Source: Nereocystis luetkeana | Taxonomy: Eukaryota > Sar > Phaeophyceae > Laminariales > Laminariaceae | Direction of reading: 5' to 3' | Length of the DNA: 64,000 nt | Assembly: GCA_031213475.1 (NCBI GenBank) | Contig: JARUPZ010000008.1 | Coordinates: forward strand, 11,589,938 to 11,653,937 | Part shown: piece after piece, positions 39,620-64,000 of the stretch | Layout: the number at the start of each line of letters is the position of its first letter | How positions within the stretch are numbered: the first letter of the stretch is position 1 | Made by a program: the position numbers and the translations under genes | Notes under the pieces: model-generated | Database searches by the model: none | The model's input: the letters and a program-made list of their open reading frames with translations, nothing else | Told to the model about the DNA's origin: nothing

Positions 39620-41580
39620 AAAGTGTAGCACTAAAGCTTCGGTGTGTGTGCTCAGCTTCGTTGTTCGGGTAGGCTTCAAAAGTGGTTGGTGCTGTGATCG
39701 CCGACGTGCACCCTACTTGGCCCCGCCTGTTTTGGCATGTACTGTGCGTGCTTTACATTCGGTGTGGTCGGCTACGGCAGGGCATTTAGCCGACCTTTGT
39801 TTCAGAACATATCTGGTATGCACTACTTGGAAATGTGTGTGGGATTCAGGAGTGTAAGGGTTTAAAACGACTCGATGTTCGGTCCCGTACGCATGTGCTG
39901 ACCCCCGGACAGGATTTTCACGCTCTAAGCTGTTGTCGTATTGACGCTTGCTACGCAACGGGAGTATCACCAAAACCGACGAACAATTCCAAAGCCCCAC
40001 AGCAGTAGGTACATTACGAAAAATATAGCGAAACACTAATAAGGCTCATTCATTCTTATCGGCGTGCTTTTCCCATAATTTCACAAAAAATTGAAAACAA
40101 TTGGAGATATGTATCAATATACGGAGGCGCTCTGTCACTTTTCGAGAAATTCCCTAGCAGCAAATAAAAACAAATTCGTTAAATTTCACGTACTTGGAAC
40201 AAAAAAATCAAGAAAATATGGAAGATTGAAAAATTGCGCGAAAAAAAAATGTCGAAATTATGGGGGAAAAAAGATCTCCGATAAGAATGACCCTAACATT
40301 GGTATTCCAACGATATTGAGTTGAGGAGCGCGTTCAGTCAGAAATATCTGCCTTAGAAGGAAAACGCGCTACCCGTGTCGTAGCACGCCTCTATTGATAT
40401 TTCGCACTTCAAGCGTTCGCCCTCTTGCTACGAGTACTGTGTTCACCACATGTCATCTTTTGCTGGGATTGTAAGCGGGGTGTTGGCGTGTCACGCCGCG
40501 CTTGGTCGGTAAAAGAAAAGCGGCATTTTCTGCTACGGTTTGCGCGGAGAAGAGGTTAGGCCTCGGATGCCAACAGTAGGGGACCCCTTCCTTGGTATAA
40601 TATACTTCGGGGGGTGCATGTACTCCCTCCCGAGCAGAACGAGTAGGGAACGACGCAAACACAGCATTTATTTATTTTTTTCGGTAATGCTGCCAAAACT
40701 GGCCCACCCTGATTTCAAGCATCAGGTATGTGTACAGCTTGTGTCCAAACGTGAGTGCGGTTCAAAAGGAAGTTGACCGACAGTGATGCATCGCCAGCTA
40801 CATGAAAAACAGAAGAACAGAAGACATCTCGTGCCCGATTTTTTCTGATTGGTCATTGTTTTCTGTTGGAAGTTTTTATTGGTGGGAAATCCTTGGTCGA
40901 AATGTATCATCAGAAATCGTGACGTCACTTTTCGGAAAAGAAAATGCACAAGGATGTCAAATCCGGCCGAGGACGGAGAAGTCGGTCACAATATATTTAA
41001 TTTCCCGTTAACAAGTATTTTCGCGCTGCACTTTTCCCGTTATTATTTTGTATTAAAAAAAAATAACCACCTGGAAACAATCGATGTCGATAGTTCCGAG
41101 CATCCAAAGAAACCTGGCCGAGGCACAAGAATGTGGCACCGGCACAACACGCGCTATGTAGTATATATAACATATCCCTGGTAAACGCAGCACACAAAGT
41201 CCACCGAATCACGACCTCTAGTACATAAGCCGTGTTCCAAAGCTTCGAGGGGCGAAGCGCAGTCAAAAACCAAAAAAAAAAATCGAAGATATCAAAGAAC
41301 ATCGATAACATGGCCCCGTCGCCGGCGGCCACAACGACTATTAATAAGACTGTTGATGACGCACGCACGTGCAAGTTCAGCGGACCAATCGCGCCTCGCA
41401 TGCAACAACACAACGGAAAAACCGCTCCCTCGCTGGTGTGCACTGGAAAAACATGGGGGTAAAAAAAAACTCAACTGGTCTTGGCACTGCCAAAAAAAAA
41501 AAAAAAACGCCTTAACCCAGACACCCCGAAACCCCGCCCAATTCCCCAGAGAACAAAAGCAAATATTTGACAGCGTGTGT
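39620..41580. other. No gene recognised
   Basis: AT-rich in 40040-40320 with a low-complexity lysine-rich frame (40091-40324). Otherwise short frames only. It separates the convergent 3' ends of the methyltransferase-like gene and IPK1. Confidence 0.55.
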
Positions 41581-41584
41581 GATA

Positions 41585-42296
41585 TCAAACAAGCTGTCCC
41601 TCCTCTTCAAGCCCAGCTACGAAGTCCCAGATCTCATCCTCATGCTTCGCCTTTCCGCTCAGCTTGGTCGGGGGCTTAGGCCCGGCATCGACCACCGACA
41701 CGCAGTACCCCACACGTCTCCCGTCCGCCATCTGCAGGACGCCTGCTGCGCCGTCCCCCTGAACAGCCGAAGAGTCTCCTTCTCCCTCCTGCCGCCCGAT
41801 CGACTTGAGCGACATCATGACGCTGCAGTCCATGACGCCGAGGCCGATGATGTACCTCCGCAGGAGCTGGACGCAGTCTTTCGAGCTCAATTTCTCGACG
41901 GCGCGCAAGCCTTTCTCGTGGAGGACGCCCAACTCCACCGCCCCCGCCGGTGCCGGCGTCCCTGCCCTCAGAGCCGCCAAGGTCGCCTCGGGCATGAGGA
42001 GGTCTGCGTTGACGGGGTCTGCGGTGAAGGGGTCTGCCTCTTGGTTCTCCAGCAAAGACAGGGCTTCTTCCCTGTGGGAGGGGTCGAGTGGGGGTGGTTG
42101 GGCGACGTCAGGCGAATGAAAAAAGTCGGGTGTCCGCGGGCCGATGCTGCTGATATTGCTGCTATTACGGGAGACCATAGTAAAGAGGACCTACGGTACA
42201 CACCAAAACCCATATACTTCCCTATTTTTTACTAACAATATTCGGTCCTATTTATTCACTATAGTCCCCCGCAATAGTGCTGCCTGCGACTGTGGT

Positions 42297-42333
<37 letters not shown>

Positions 42334-45300
42334 GTTGCTACTGCTGCTGCTGTTGTTGTTTGTTGATTGTGTGCTCATTCGGCCCCGCACCACAACGAAA
42401 CGGTGCGGCCCGTCAGGAAGAAAGGGGTCAAACCCAGTTCACAACCCATTTTTCGCGTCCAGGACGACACTCGCGACGACACGCCGCCGGCGCTTTTCGC
42501 TTCACCACGGCGGTGCCCAACCATCGCAACCTTCAAGCGACGACGGCGGCAAAAATCCTCGCACTGGAAACCACTCTCTTCAGTAAACCATGGTGTATTT
42601 CGAGCTAGAGCAGCAGAAAACAAGACGCCTTTTAGCTTTCAAGATTTCATTCCACAACACCTCTGCACTCACTTGGAACCTCCACACAGCGAGACGAGCT
42701 TCTCGAACACGAGTCCCCCACCCTCGATCTCCAGCACGTCCAGCGCTTGCGCCGCGACAAGCCGAGACACCAGAGGCTCCTTCACCAGAATCTCCCCGAC
42801 TAGGTCCATCAGAGCTTCCGCGGGCGTCCTAACAATAGGAACATGGCCGATGAGGTTATGCATGTATGTAAGCATGAGAGCACAAGGGAAAGATGGCCAG
42901 GGAAACGATTATACGCGACAAAGCATTTTGTTTAGAAACACACGTACCTATTGGGGGGATACGTAAATGGCATTTGCGAGGGATAATGATTTCGATATTA
43001 CGAGTACAATAGTGGTCGAAACGAAATACGGTTGGTAGCATACGGAGATATATGTCGTTTTGGGGCCGATCGTGGGTGCTGATGACCATTCCCCGCCACC
43101 GCTGTCGACGTACCGTACGAAGCTCCGACCGGCCGAGCTCTACAACCCAAAGTCTCGAACAGATATCGGAAGACGAACAAAAAAAAAAAAGCAAGACGAG
43201 AAAGACAGCCCATTGCAACCATCGCGAGAAACCAGGTTTCAGCTCCACAAAAAAAAACGGTCACCCGAACACACAAACGACATCATGTCGCCACTACCAC
43301 TATCTATCAATAGCACAAAACAAAAATACGCACCCGTCTACACCGGCAAGACCCGCATTGCCGACAGCCTTGCCCAGCTCCACCTCTCCAGCAGTCTCCC
43401 CTCCATCACGCTTGCCTTCACCGCCCTTATCCTTCCCCGACCCGGCCCCGAACAACATGTTCCCGTTCTCCCACGCGCGCAGCTTGTTCTGCGGCGTCTT
43501 CATGAGCTCCTTGAGGGTGGCCGCCGCCCGCGGCGCCTCCCCGGAGTAGAACTCCCGCGGGTGGTACAGGCAGGGGCGGTCGATGGACCCCCAGGACTGG
43601 TTCCCCTGGGCCTTAAACCTCTGCTGGGCGTCGAACCTCGCCACGCGGTACTTGAGGCGGTTGTTCCCGGGAGGAACCAGGGTGCCCACGGGCATGACCG
43701 CTCCCTTCGGCTTGATCTCGACAGCGATTACGGCGGTTTCCTTCCCGCCGCCCCCCGCGCTTGAGCCCCCCGGGAGTTTCAGCCAGAAGGCGGTCTTGTC
43801 GGGCTCGAGCTGGGCCGCCGACGACCAGTGCCCCGGGTCCTTCTTGATGCGCCCCGCCGGTCGCAGAGGGTCGATGCTGCCAGACGGGAAGAAAAGGGGC
43901 GGCACGGCGTAAGAGGTTTGCGTTAGAAGAGTCTTATCGATATACGGGGTCTGGGTTCAGGAACACGTGCCCGCATAAACATTCCGAAGTAGAAGAGGGG
44001 TGGTGGAGGGGAAGGGAGGGGGTTCTTATTATCATGCATGGCCGTAGTCGTATGTCAATCGACCCTCGCATCCCTACAATGCCGGGACGGAGCACGTCAG
44101 GTTTCCACCGACCGGGCAGACCTTGTTTGCACCAAGCGCGAAGCGCCGTGAGGTGTCCGGCGAGTCACATGAAGGGCGAGCCGCATCCTACTAAGAACCG
44201 CTTTCTTTAGGCGGATTTTCTCGTTTTTGGATGACAGCGTCAATGGCGGGCGGGGCGGGCAAGTCGTCCAGTGCTCTGTTGTAAAACGAGCGAATGCCTC
44301 AATATCGTCGGCCAGCCCATTCGTGTGCACCAGCACATTTTAACTCGAATCCCAACCTAAAGCCCAAGCCGCCGAAAACATGTTGCCAGGAAACGCCCCC
44401 GGTTGACGGGGAAAAATCAAAAGCAGACCCTCTCAATATTTACACTCGTAACATATAGCAACTTGTGAGCATACCATGACATGTTACCAGGTACTGGTAT
44501 ACTCTATTGCCATAGTCAGTGGTACGGTGCACAGCAGTACATACAGCACGTCTTCGATCCCGGTACCGTAGTACCGGGGGGTAGTACCGGGGGCGGGGGG
44601 GTCTTCTCTTCGGTGGGGAAATATTGCGGGGTCCCTGATGAGGCCACGGGGGGGCGCGACCACAGCAGCGACGACACAGTTCCGAAAAACTACGATCACA
44701 GGAGGTGGGGGTAAGGCCGAAATTTTCATCTACGACTGCAGAAATTATTCCATACCAAGGCCAAGCACATCCTACTATACGCAGGTGCAGTTCTGTAAGG
44801 GGATGTTTTGAGCGCCTCCATAGGACATTACAGGTACAGGTACGTCAGTTGTGAGTTCCTTTCACATGTTACACGGTTCCTACCCCTTTCGCGGTATGAC
44901 ACCCTCTTCGCATTCACGCTGGTCGAGTTTCCAATTTCTATCCTTTGCCGGCGTCAGTGCTTGAACAGAAGGCGGAAGGGAAGCAAACGTGTCCAGCCAG
45001 GGTGAGTGGCTCGGTCGATCGTCTATGGCAGCCGACCTACGAAGCACCACTCTGGACTGCTATGGCGAAGATATAAGGACCTTTCACATATTAATAGGGG
45101 GACCCAACGTTCCTTACATTGCCGTCCAGAGCAGTACTACCCTACGGATGGCGCGGCGACGTGACTGACTACTATCAATAGTCCTACTGCAAAACTATCA
45201 ACAGGGGGGGCAAGGCGCTCAGTCTCCCCCAGAAATAGACAATTTTCCTGAGCCACTAGACGCTATACACCTGCCCTTCTCTATCTCGAAGATTCTCGTC

Positions 45301-48300
45301 GCAGTCTCTTTATATACTCGTACTGTTCGCAATAAACACACTCATACGTAGCCCAAATAATTTCCGATCAGAGATGGGAAATGCGCCCGTGGCAGCAGCC
45401 ATAGTCATGAGGCTACCCGACCCGAGCGCTGCGGCGAGAGCGCCACACAATCCGTGGCCATCTCCGCGCGCCTCGATGCAGCGTCTACCTGGCACTGCTC
45501 GCTCCAGCGCAGGGTGCTTGGCAGAGAGCGGCGAGCGCGGCCGAAGGGGTTTGGCGAGGCTGCTCGGTACGGCACCCTCCGAAGACGCTATAAAACTGTA
45601 AATACACATGTTTCGGGTGGTAGGTTAACCCTTTTAGTACGACGGTCCCGTTCCGGGAACAAACTACTTAGATTTTGAGTGATTCGTTCCCAAAACGGGA
45701 TTGCAGTCTTCAAAGGGTTATATATAACCCGTTTAGGACTGCACTCCCGTTGCTAGGACAAAATACTTGATAGTATAGTCATAAATCACTTGCTGTGCAG
45801 TGCAGTCAGTAATAGAAGGGGCAGCCCCTTTGGGCCTACATCCACGCGTTGGAGAAAGCCCACGCGGAGTAAGTGTGGGAATCGGGTCAAAAGAGGGGGT
45901 AAAAAGAGGGGATAAAAACCGATCCCAGACAACGAGAAGTGAGCTTACGTTGCCCTTCTACTAAAACATGTAGGATGTTTCGGATTTGTCGTGTGTACGT
46001 ACGTCTATCCGCTCCGGCCTGTGGAACGCTTCGTACACGGAAACATATCTCTCAACGTAATTATTTTGGGACTACAGCCCCGTTTGGGGGACAGACAACA
46101 CACAATTCGAGCGATTTCACCCCAAAATGAGGCTGCAGTTAAAAAAAAAGGGGTACGAGCCCGGCCGGCTTCGAGCGGTCGATGCCGTGATTGTCTTTTT
46201 TCGCCGACATGTTATCCCTCTCAAGTCCTTGAGGGGTTACTAACAATGGTACAATCAATACGCGGCACAAATTCGTTGGTCTGCACCTACTCCTTCGCCG
46301 ACGAGCGCGGCAGCGGCGGCGGCGGCGGCGCTGTGAGACGACCAAAGCCACACTGCTTGCGCACTGCTTGCTGTACACGAACGGCACAAGGGAGTCGGCT
46401 GGACTAGCCCGAAATCTACCTACTCATAGGTGGTTAACCGAATGAGAATGGTCCCAATACATGTTGGAGGTGTCGCGATGCAGGCCCACGGGAACCGTCA
46501 AAGTACAGGGAGCCCAGAAAAGTTCGAAACGGCACGGCATACAATCGGAGGGAACAAGGGACAACAGCAGTCGAACGCACACCGTTAACCACGGTGATAT
46601 GTCTTCATGCGCAGCGACGAGCATGTGGTGCTCTGCGCCAAAGAGGCATCAGGCTGGCACGGCAAGCACGTGCCGTTCCCGTTGCTACCGCATGCCGCAC
46701 TTATCGTGCGAGCCGATCTACAATCCCCAGAACCCCTACGCGTATAATATGTGCAGTATGGGGCAGGTGTCGCTAGGAACAAGCACACCACGATTATTGT
46801 AACTGTCGTCAACTTGTGTGCGTCGGTACGACGTATGGCGGGCGCTTCAGGCAACTCGAAAGGGGCCCGTATTATCTCGGCGCCGTCAAAAATAGAAACT
46901 CGTATTCGCTTTTATTGATAGTTATGATGCGCACTGCTAGCGTTCACCATGGGCGACCTACCGGACACCGCATGCAGACAGCAAAATCACCGTCACATCG
47001 GAGGACAGGGGGGGCATGCATTTTTTTCGCCGGCTTCGCGCGGCCCCCTTTTCGTCACCGTTTTTACGCTGTCACCGGCGTCATCTAAACATGATGGAAA
47101 CGCTTAAAATACAAGAACTTCAATTGGGACTACTTGGGACGTCATGACGTCGGGCAAATAACCGTTACACCGGGGGGGGACGCGAGGCAAACACGTTCTC
47201 CAAATCACGAGTTACGAACGAGGAAACGTTTTTAATGCGGCCAGAGAAAGAAGCTTGTACAGCAGCAGCAACATCAGCAGCAGCGCAGACGAGCGCCAGA
47301 GAGACGGTACGTGCCGAGCGGGGAGCTCGTCAGGCGTGGCTGGTTCCCAGGACGTACGTAACAAACACTAGGTGCAGCAGTGCGACGGTTCCCAGGACGT
47401 ACGTAACAAACACTAGGTGCAGCAGTGCGACGTACGTAACAAAATACTTAGGGCACACATTACAGGAGTGCCGCGTCGGGCTTAAAAAAAGTACGAGCAT
47501 ATTGTACCAGGTACGTCAAAATTGCCAGGTATGCCCCCCACCCATATTATACCTGGTCTGAACAGGTATCAGGTACTATGAGATATGAGGTGTGTGGTGT
47601 AAATAGGTTGCCATGGAGATCAAAAGCATGCAACCATCGATCGAGCTCGTAGTGCACTCGACCAGCGGATCGTAGGAGCATACCTGGTGTCCGCAGTGGT
47701 GGAGTGCGTATGCTTGTTTTTTGTTTTTTGCCTCTGTTTTTACTTGAGGTATTTCTTCCACTCCAGAGTTATTGGAGCCTGTCCTGCGACCACGGACTGC
47801 ATTGAATTGTGAGTTAATGTGAGAACAACAACAACAAAAAAAAACACACGCCCAGCCTCGTCCACCTTTATCCACCCGAGAATCTACTCATAAATAATAC
47901 CTGGTACCAGGTATGCACCAAGAGGTTATACATACTTCACTCGTACCGCCGGGGGCACTGCTGTTTGTGATGTGAGGCTCAAAGATAGATGTGGAGCAGA
48001 CAGCAGCGTATTTCTTTTTTTCTTAGATCATCACGTTTATGTGGTTTCCAGATTCAACTGGTGAGAGGTTTACCTTACCCTCAGCGGTCTTCCGGCCAAG
48101 CCGTGGTGACAGACAGGTGTCGTCCCTTCTCCCCCCCCGGTACGTACGTGCCTTCATTTTTTTGACGCATAGGGTTCAGTATTCCAACTGCTTTGTCAAT
48201 TTTCAAGGAATTTTGCTAACTTCCCCTCTCGCGCTTTCCGTAGCAGCCAATATTTATGCAAGGAAAAGCTTGCGGCAGGAGTACATATGCACATACATAT

Positions 48301-49179
48301 GCACCCTGGGTGAGACTCGAACCCACGAAAACGACCTTGGTAGCATGGGGACCACCTACCGAGCCACCGTGGACCCCGGAACTCGGAACATTGGCAGCCG
48401 GGTGTCTGCAAGACCCTTCGTACAATTATCACACAACGACACCACCCTGCCCACGCACGTGCAGTGCCCGTGTGCGCATCCCCGCCAAGTAGGTCTCACA
48501 GACCTCAGACAAGGACGATCCCGTGTTGGGCATCAAATTTGTGTCTCGCGGCGGAACTTCAAGCGGCAACAGACAGCGGTACAGCAAAAATATCCCGTAC
48601 TGCTGCTGTATTCATTTAGCGGACAGAGCGAGGCAGGTTTCACCCTGGCCGAGGAAGGCTAATTGTACCGGCTTTCGTGACTGACCCAAAGAGATAGCAA
48701 ACCGGCACACAAGCTGAGTGACTCGGGGGCAGCAATGCTCAACACCCGCCCCAACGCCGTGGGCTGCTTCTGCACGAGTACGAGTAAGATGTTCCGCTTA
48801 TTATATACCTGGCATGAATCTTGTCGATATCTTCCCTGGACAACGTGACCGCATCGCCCGGCTGGACGTACTGAGCCCCGAGCAACGGGATCAGGACCCC
48901 ACGCTCAAACTTCCTCCTCGCGCCAGCCTCGTCAGGAGCCGCGGGCGCAGTAGCTGGCACTCCTTCCGGTGTCCTCACCTCCTTGCCCTCCTCTTTGGAG
49001 TGCCCGAGAGACTTCTTTCCAATCCTAAGAATCCTGCCGCCAAGCTTAGGGTCCGCCCCGTCGTAGCGAAGAATAATGTGAAAACCTCCCTCTGCGAGGT
49101 ACGACCATTCGGTAGGGTCGATTATGAGGGGTGGGGCGGCGCCAGCGGCGCCTTCGGCGGCACCAACTAGAGAAGACAT
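41585..49179 (-). CDS. IPK1: Inositol-pentakisphosphate 2-kinase (IPK1)
   Basis: Exons in order: 49179-48809, 43876-43334, 42828-42673, 42071-41585; 1557 nt, 518 residues plus stop, every phase compatible. The enzyme phosphorylates InsP5 at the 2-position to make InsP6 (phytate). Exon 1 holds WSYLAEGGFHIILRY, matching the family's N-terminal glycine loop, and LIPLLGAQYVQPGD. Exon 2 holds VEIKPKG, the conserved EIKPK segment, and TPQNKLRAWENG. Exon 3 holds the helical LDVLEIEGGG part. Exon 4 holds YIIGLGVMDCSVMMS and VSVVDAGPKP, corresponding to the metal-binding D-x-x-x-KP motif. Length is slightly above plant IPK1, through glycine/serine-rich inserts in exon 2. The start ATG precedes the alanine-rich leader MSSLVGAAEG. 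The first intron (4.9 kb) contains a SINE, R3, two or three MITEs and tandem repeats. Confidence 0.93.
42165..42274. mobile_element. MITE family 1 copy (110 bp)
   Basis: Starts TTACGGGAGACCATAG and ends CTATAGTCCCCCGCAA, with TA on both sides (42163-42164 and 42275-42276). It lies in the last intron of IPK1, next to an (AT)n run at about 42301-42330. Confidence 0.88.
44037..44205 (-). repeat. Dispersed repeat R3, copy 4
   Basis: Reverse complement of the copy at 25728-25895 over its whole length (CGACCCTCGCATCCCTACAA, GCGCGAAGCGCCGTGAGG, GCATCCTACTAAGAA). It lies in IPK1 intron 1. Confidence 0.85.
45629..45717. mobile_element. MITE family 2 copy
   Basis: TTAA (45625-45628) then CCCTTTTAGTACGACGGTCC; ends AAAGGG followed by TTAT. 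The internal hairpin has TTCCGGGAACAAACTACTTA and TTCGTTCCCAAAACGGGA. IPK1 intron 1. A half copy (CCCGTTTAGGACTGCACTCC) follows at 45731-45780 and a further truncated relative lies at 46062-46140. Confidence 0.8.
47342..47431. repeat. 45-bp tandem duplication
   Basis: Two exact 45-bp copies (47342-47386, 47387-47431) starting GGTTCCCAGGACGTACGTAA, with a partial third GTACGTAACAAA afterwards. IPK1 intron 1. Confidence 0.95.
48052..48385 (-). mobile_element. tRNA-derived SINE, copy 2
   Basis: On the minus strand it begins with a tRNA-like head: A box TGGCTCGGTAGG, then B box GGTTCGAGTCTC inside a five-pair T-arm (GTGGG/CTCAC) with the seven-base loop TTCGAGT. The 5' GGGGTCC has no matching 3' acceptor strand, so it is not an intact tRNA gene. 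The body matches the copy at 39278-39600. It lies in IPK1 intron 1, in the same orientation as that gene. Confidence 0.8.
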
Positions 49180-49388
49180 TCGATATCTCGGTGCTATATG
49201 TGCTGTGTACGCTGTTGGTGTGATGTTTGGGGCACAGCAGTCAGAATGGCGTTGGCCTTTTGTTGGGGTGACGGGGTTTTTGTACTTTCCTGGGAGGCAT
49301 AGTATAGCGGGTGTATAATCTCTCGTTTTAGTGCCCACACGCACACACCCGACACAGCCGAGCGCACTACTGCTGTGCGTGTCTTGCC
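49180..49388. promoter_or_regulatory. Divergent IPK1/EndoG intergenic region
   Basis: Only 209 bp separate the IPK1 start codon (minus) from the proposed EndoG start codon (plus), so both 5' UTRs and core promoters must fit here. Weak TATA-like strings are GCTATATG at 49193-49200 and GTATAAT near 49313. No specific factor site was identified. Confidence 0.5.

Positions 49389-64000
<14,612 letters not shown>

Noticed and set aside
40091-40324. Lysine/asparagine-rich 77-codon frame
   Set aside because: Low-complexity AT-rich sequence with no support for translation.
41567-42235. Plus-strand open frame of 222 codons
   Set aside because: Antisense shadow of IPK1 exon 42071-41585.
43060-43764. 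Plus-strand open frame of 234 codons
   Set aside because: Antisense shadow of IPK1 exon 43876-43334, which carries conserved EIKPK and AWENG segments.
48300-48385. Intact tRNA gene on the minus strand
   Set aside because: A box, B box and T-arm are present, but the acceptor strands do not pair and the sequence continues into a body shared with 39278-39600; called a SINE.

Overview
The window is eukaryotic nuclear DNA. Coding sequence is sparse and split into short exons with GT-AG junctions. The introns are long (0.3-4.9 kb) and filled with microsatellites, minisatellites, MITEs, a tRNA-derived SINE and a decayed DNA transposon. Long CTG, TAG, CT, G and C tracts, frequent GTGCGT/GTGAGT donors and a multi-exon beta-helix cell-surface-type protein fit a stramenopile, most likely a brown alga. 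That assignment is inference; no rRNA or organelle marker is present. No viral or toxin gene was recognised.

Four genes could be assembled by following reading frame and splice phase. (1) Minus strand, 16772-24848: at least ten exons of a right-handed beta-helix protein with 'F..(D/N)..F..N' rungs. Five internal exons carry about one rung each, with phase-2 junctions on both sides. (2) Plus strand, about 35452-39204: a SAM-dependent methyltransferase-like protein. (3) Minus strand, 41585-49179: a complete four-exon inositol-pentakisphosphate 2-kinase (IPK1). (4) Plus strand, 49389 to beyond 64000: a mitochondrial EndoG/NUC1-type nuclease with its DRGH active-site exon, one GC-AG intron and a polyserine stretch; the 3' end lies outside the window. 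IPK1 and EndoG are divergent and about 210 bp apart, so they probably share a promoter region. The remaining open frames are mostly repeat shadows.

Layout: 1-16 kb is repeat-dominated: one arm of an inverted dispersed repeat, CTG tracts, 42-bp minisatellites, three copies of an unidentified repeat of about 2 kb, and a dead hAT transposon with BED finger. 16.8-24.8 kb holds the beta-helix gene. 25-35 kb has no recognisable gene but carries an imperfect inverted repeat around a TAG array of about 1.6 kb. 35-39 kb is the methyltransferase-like gene. 41.5-64 kb holds IPK1 and EndoG, whose introns contain most MITE copies.

The non-genic signals most worth following are: a palindromic 9-mer TACCWGGTA present at least 17 times; two MITE families (TA-flanked TTACGGGGGACC and TTAA-flanked CCCTTTTAG); a tRNA-derived SINE pair; a dispersed element of about 170 bp in four copies; and the one-rung-per-exon structure of the beta-helix gene.
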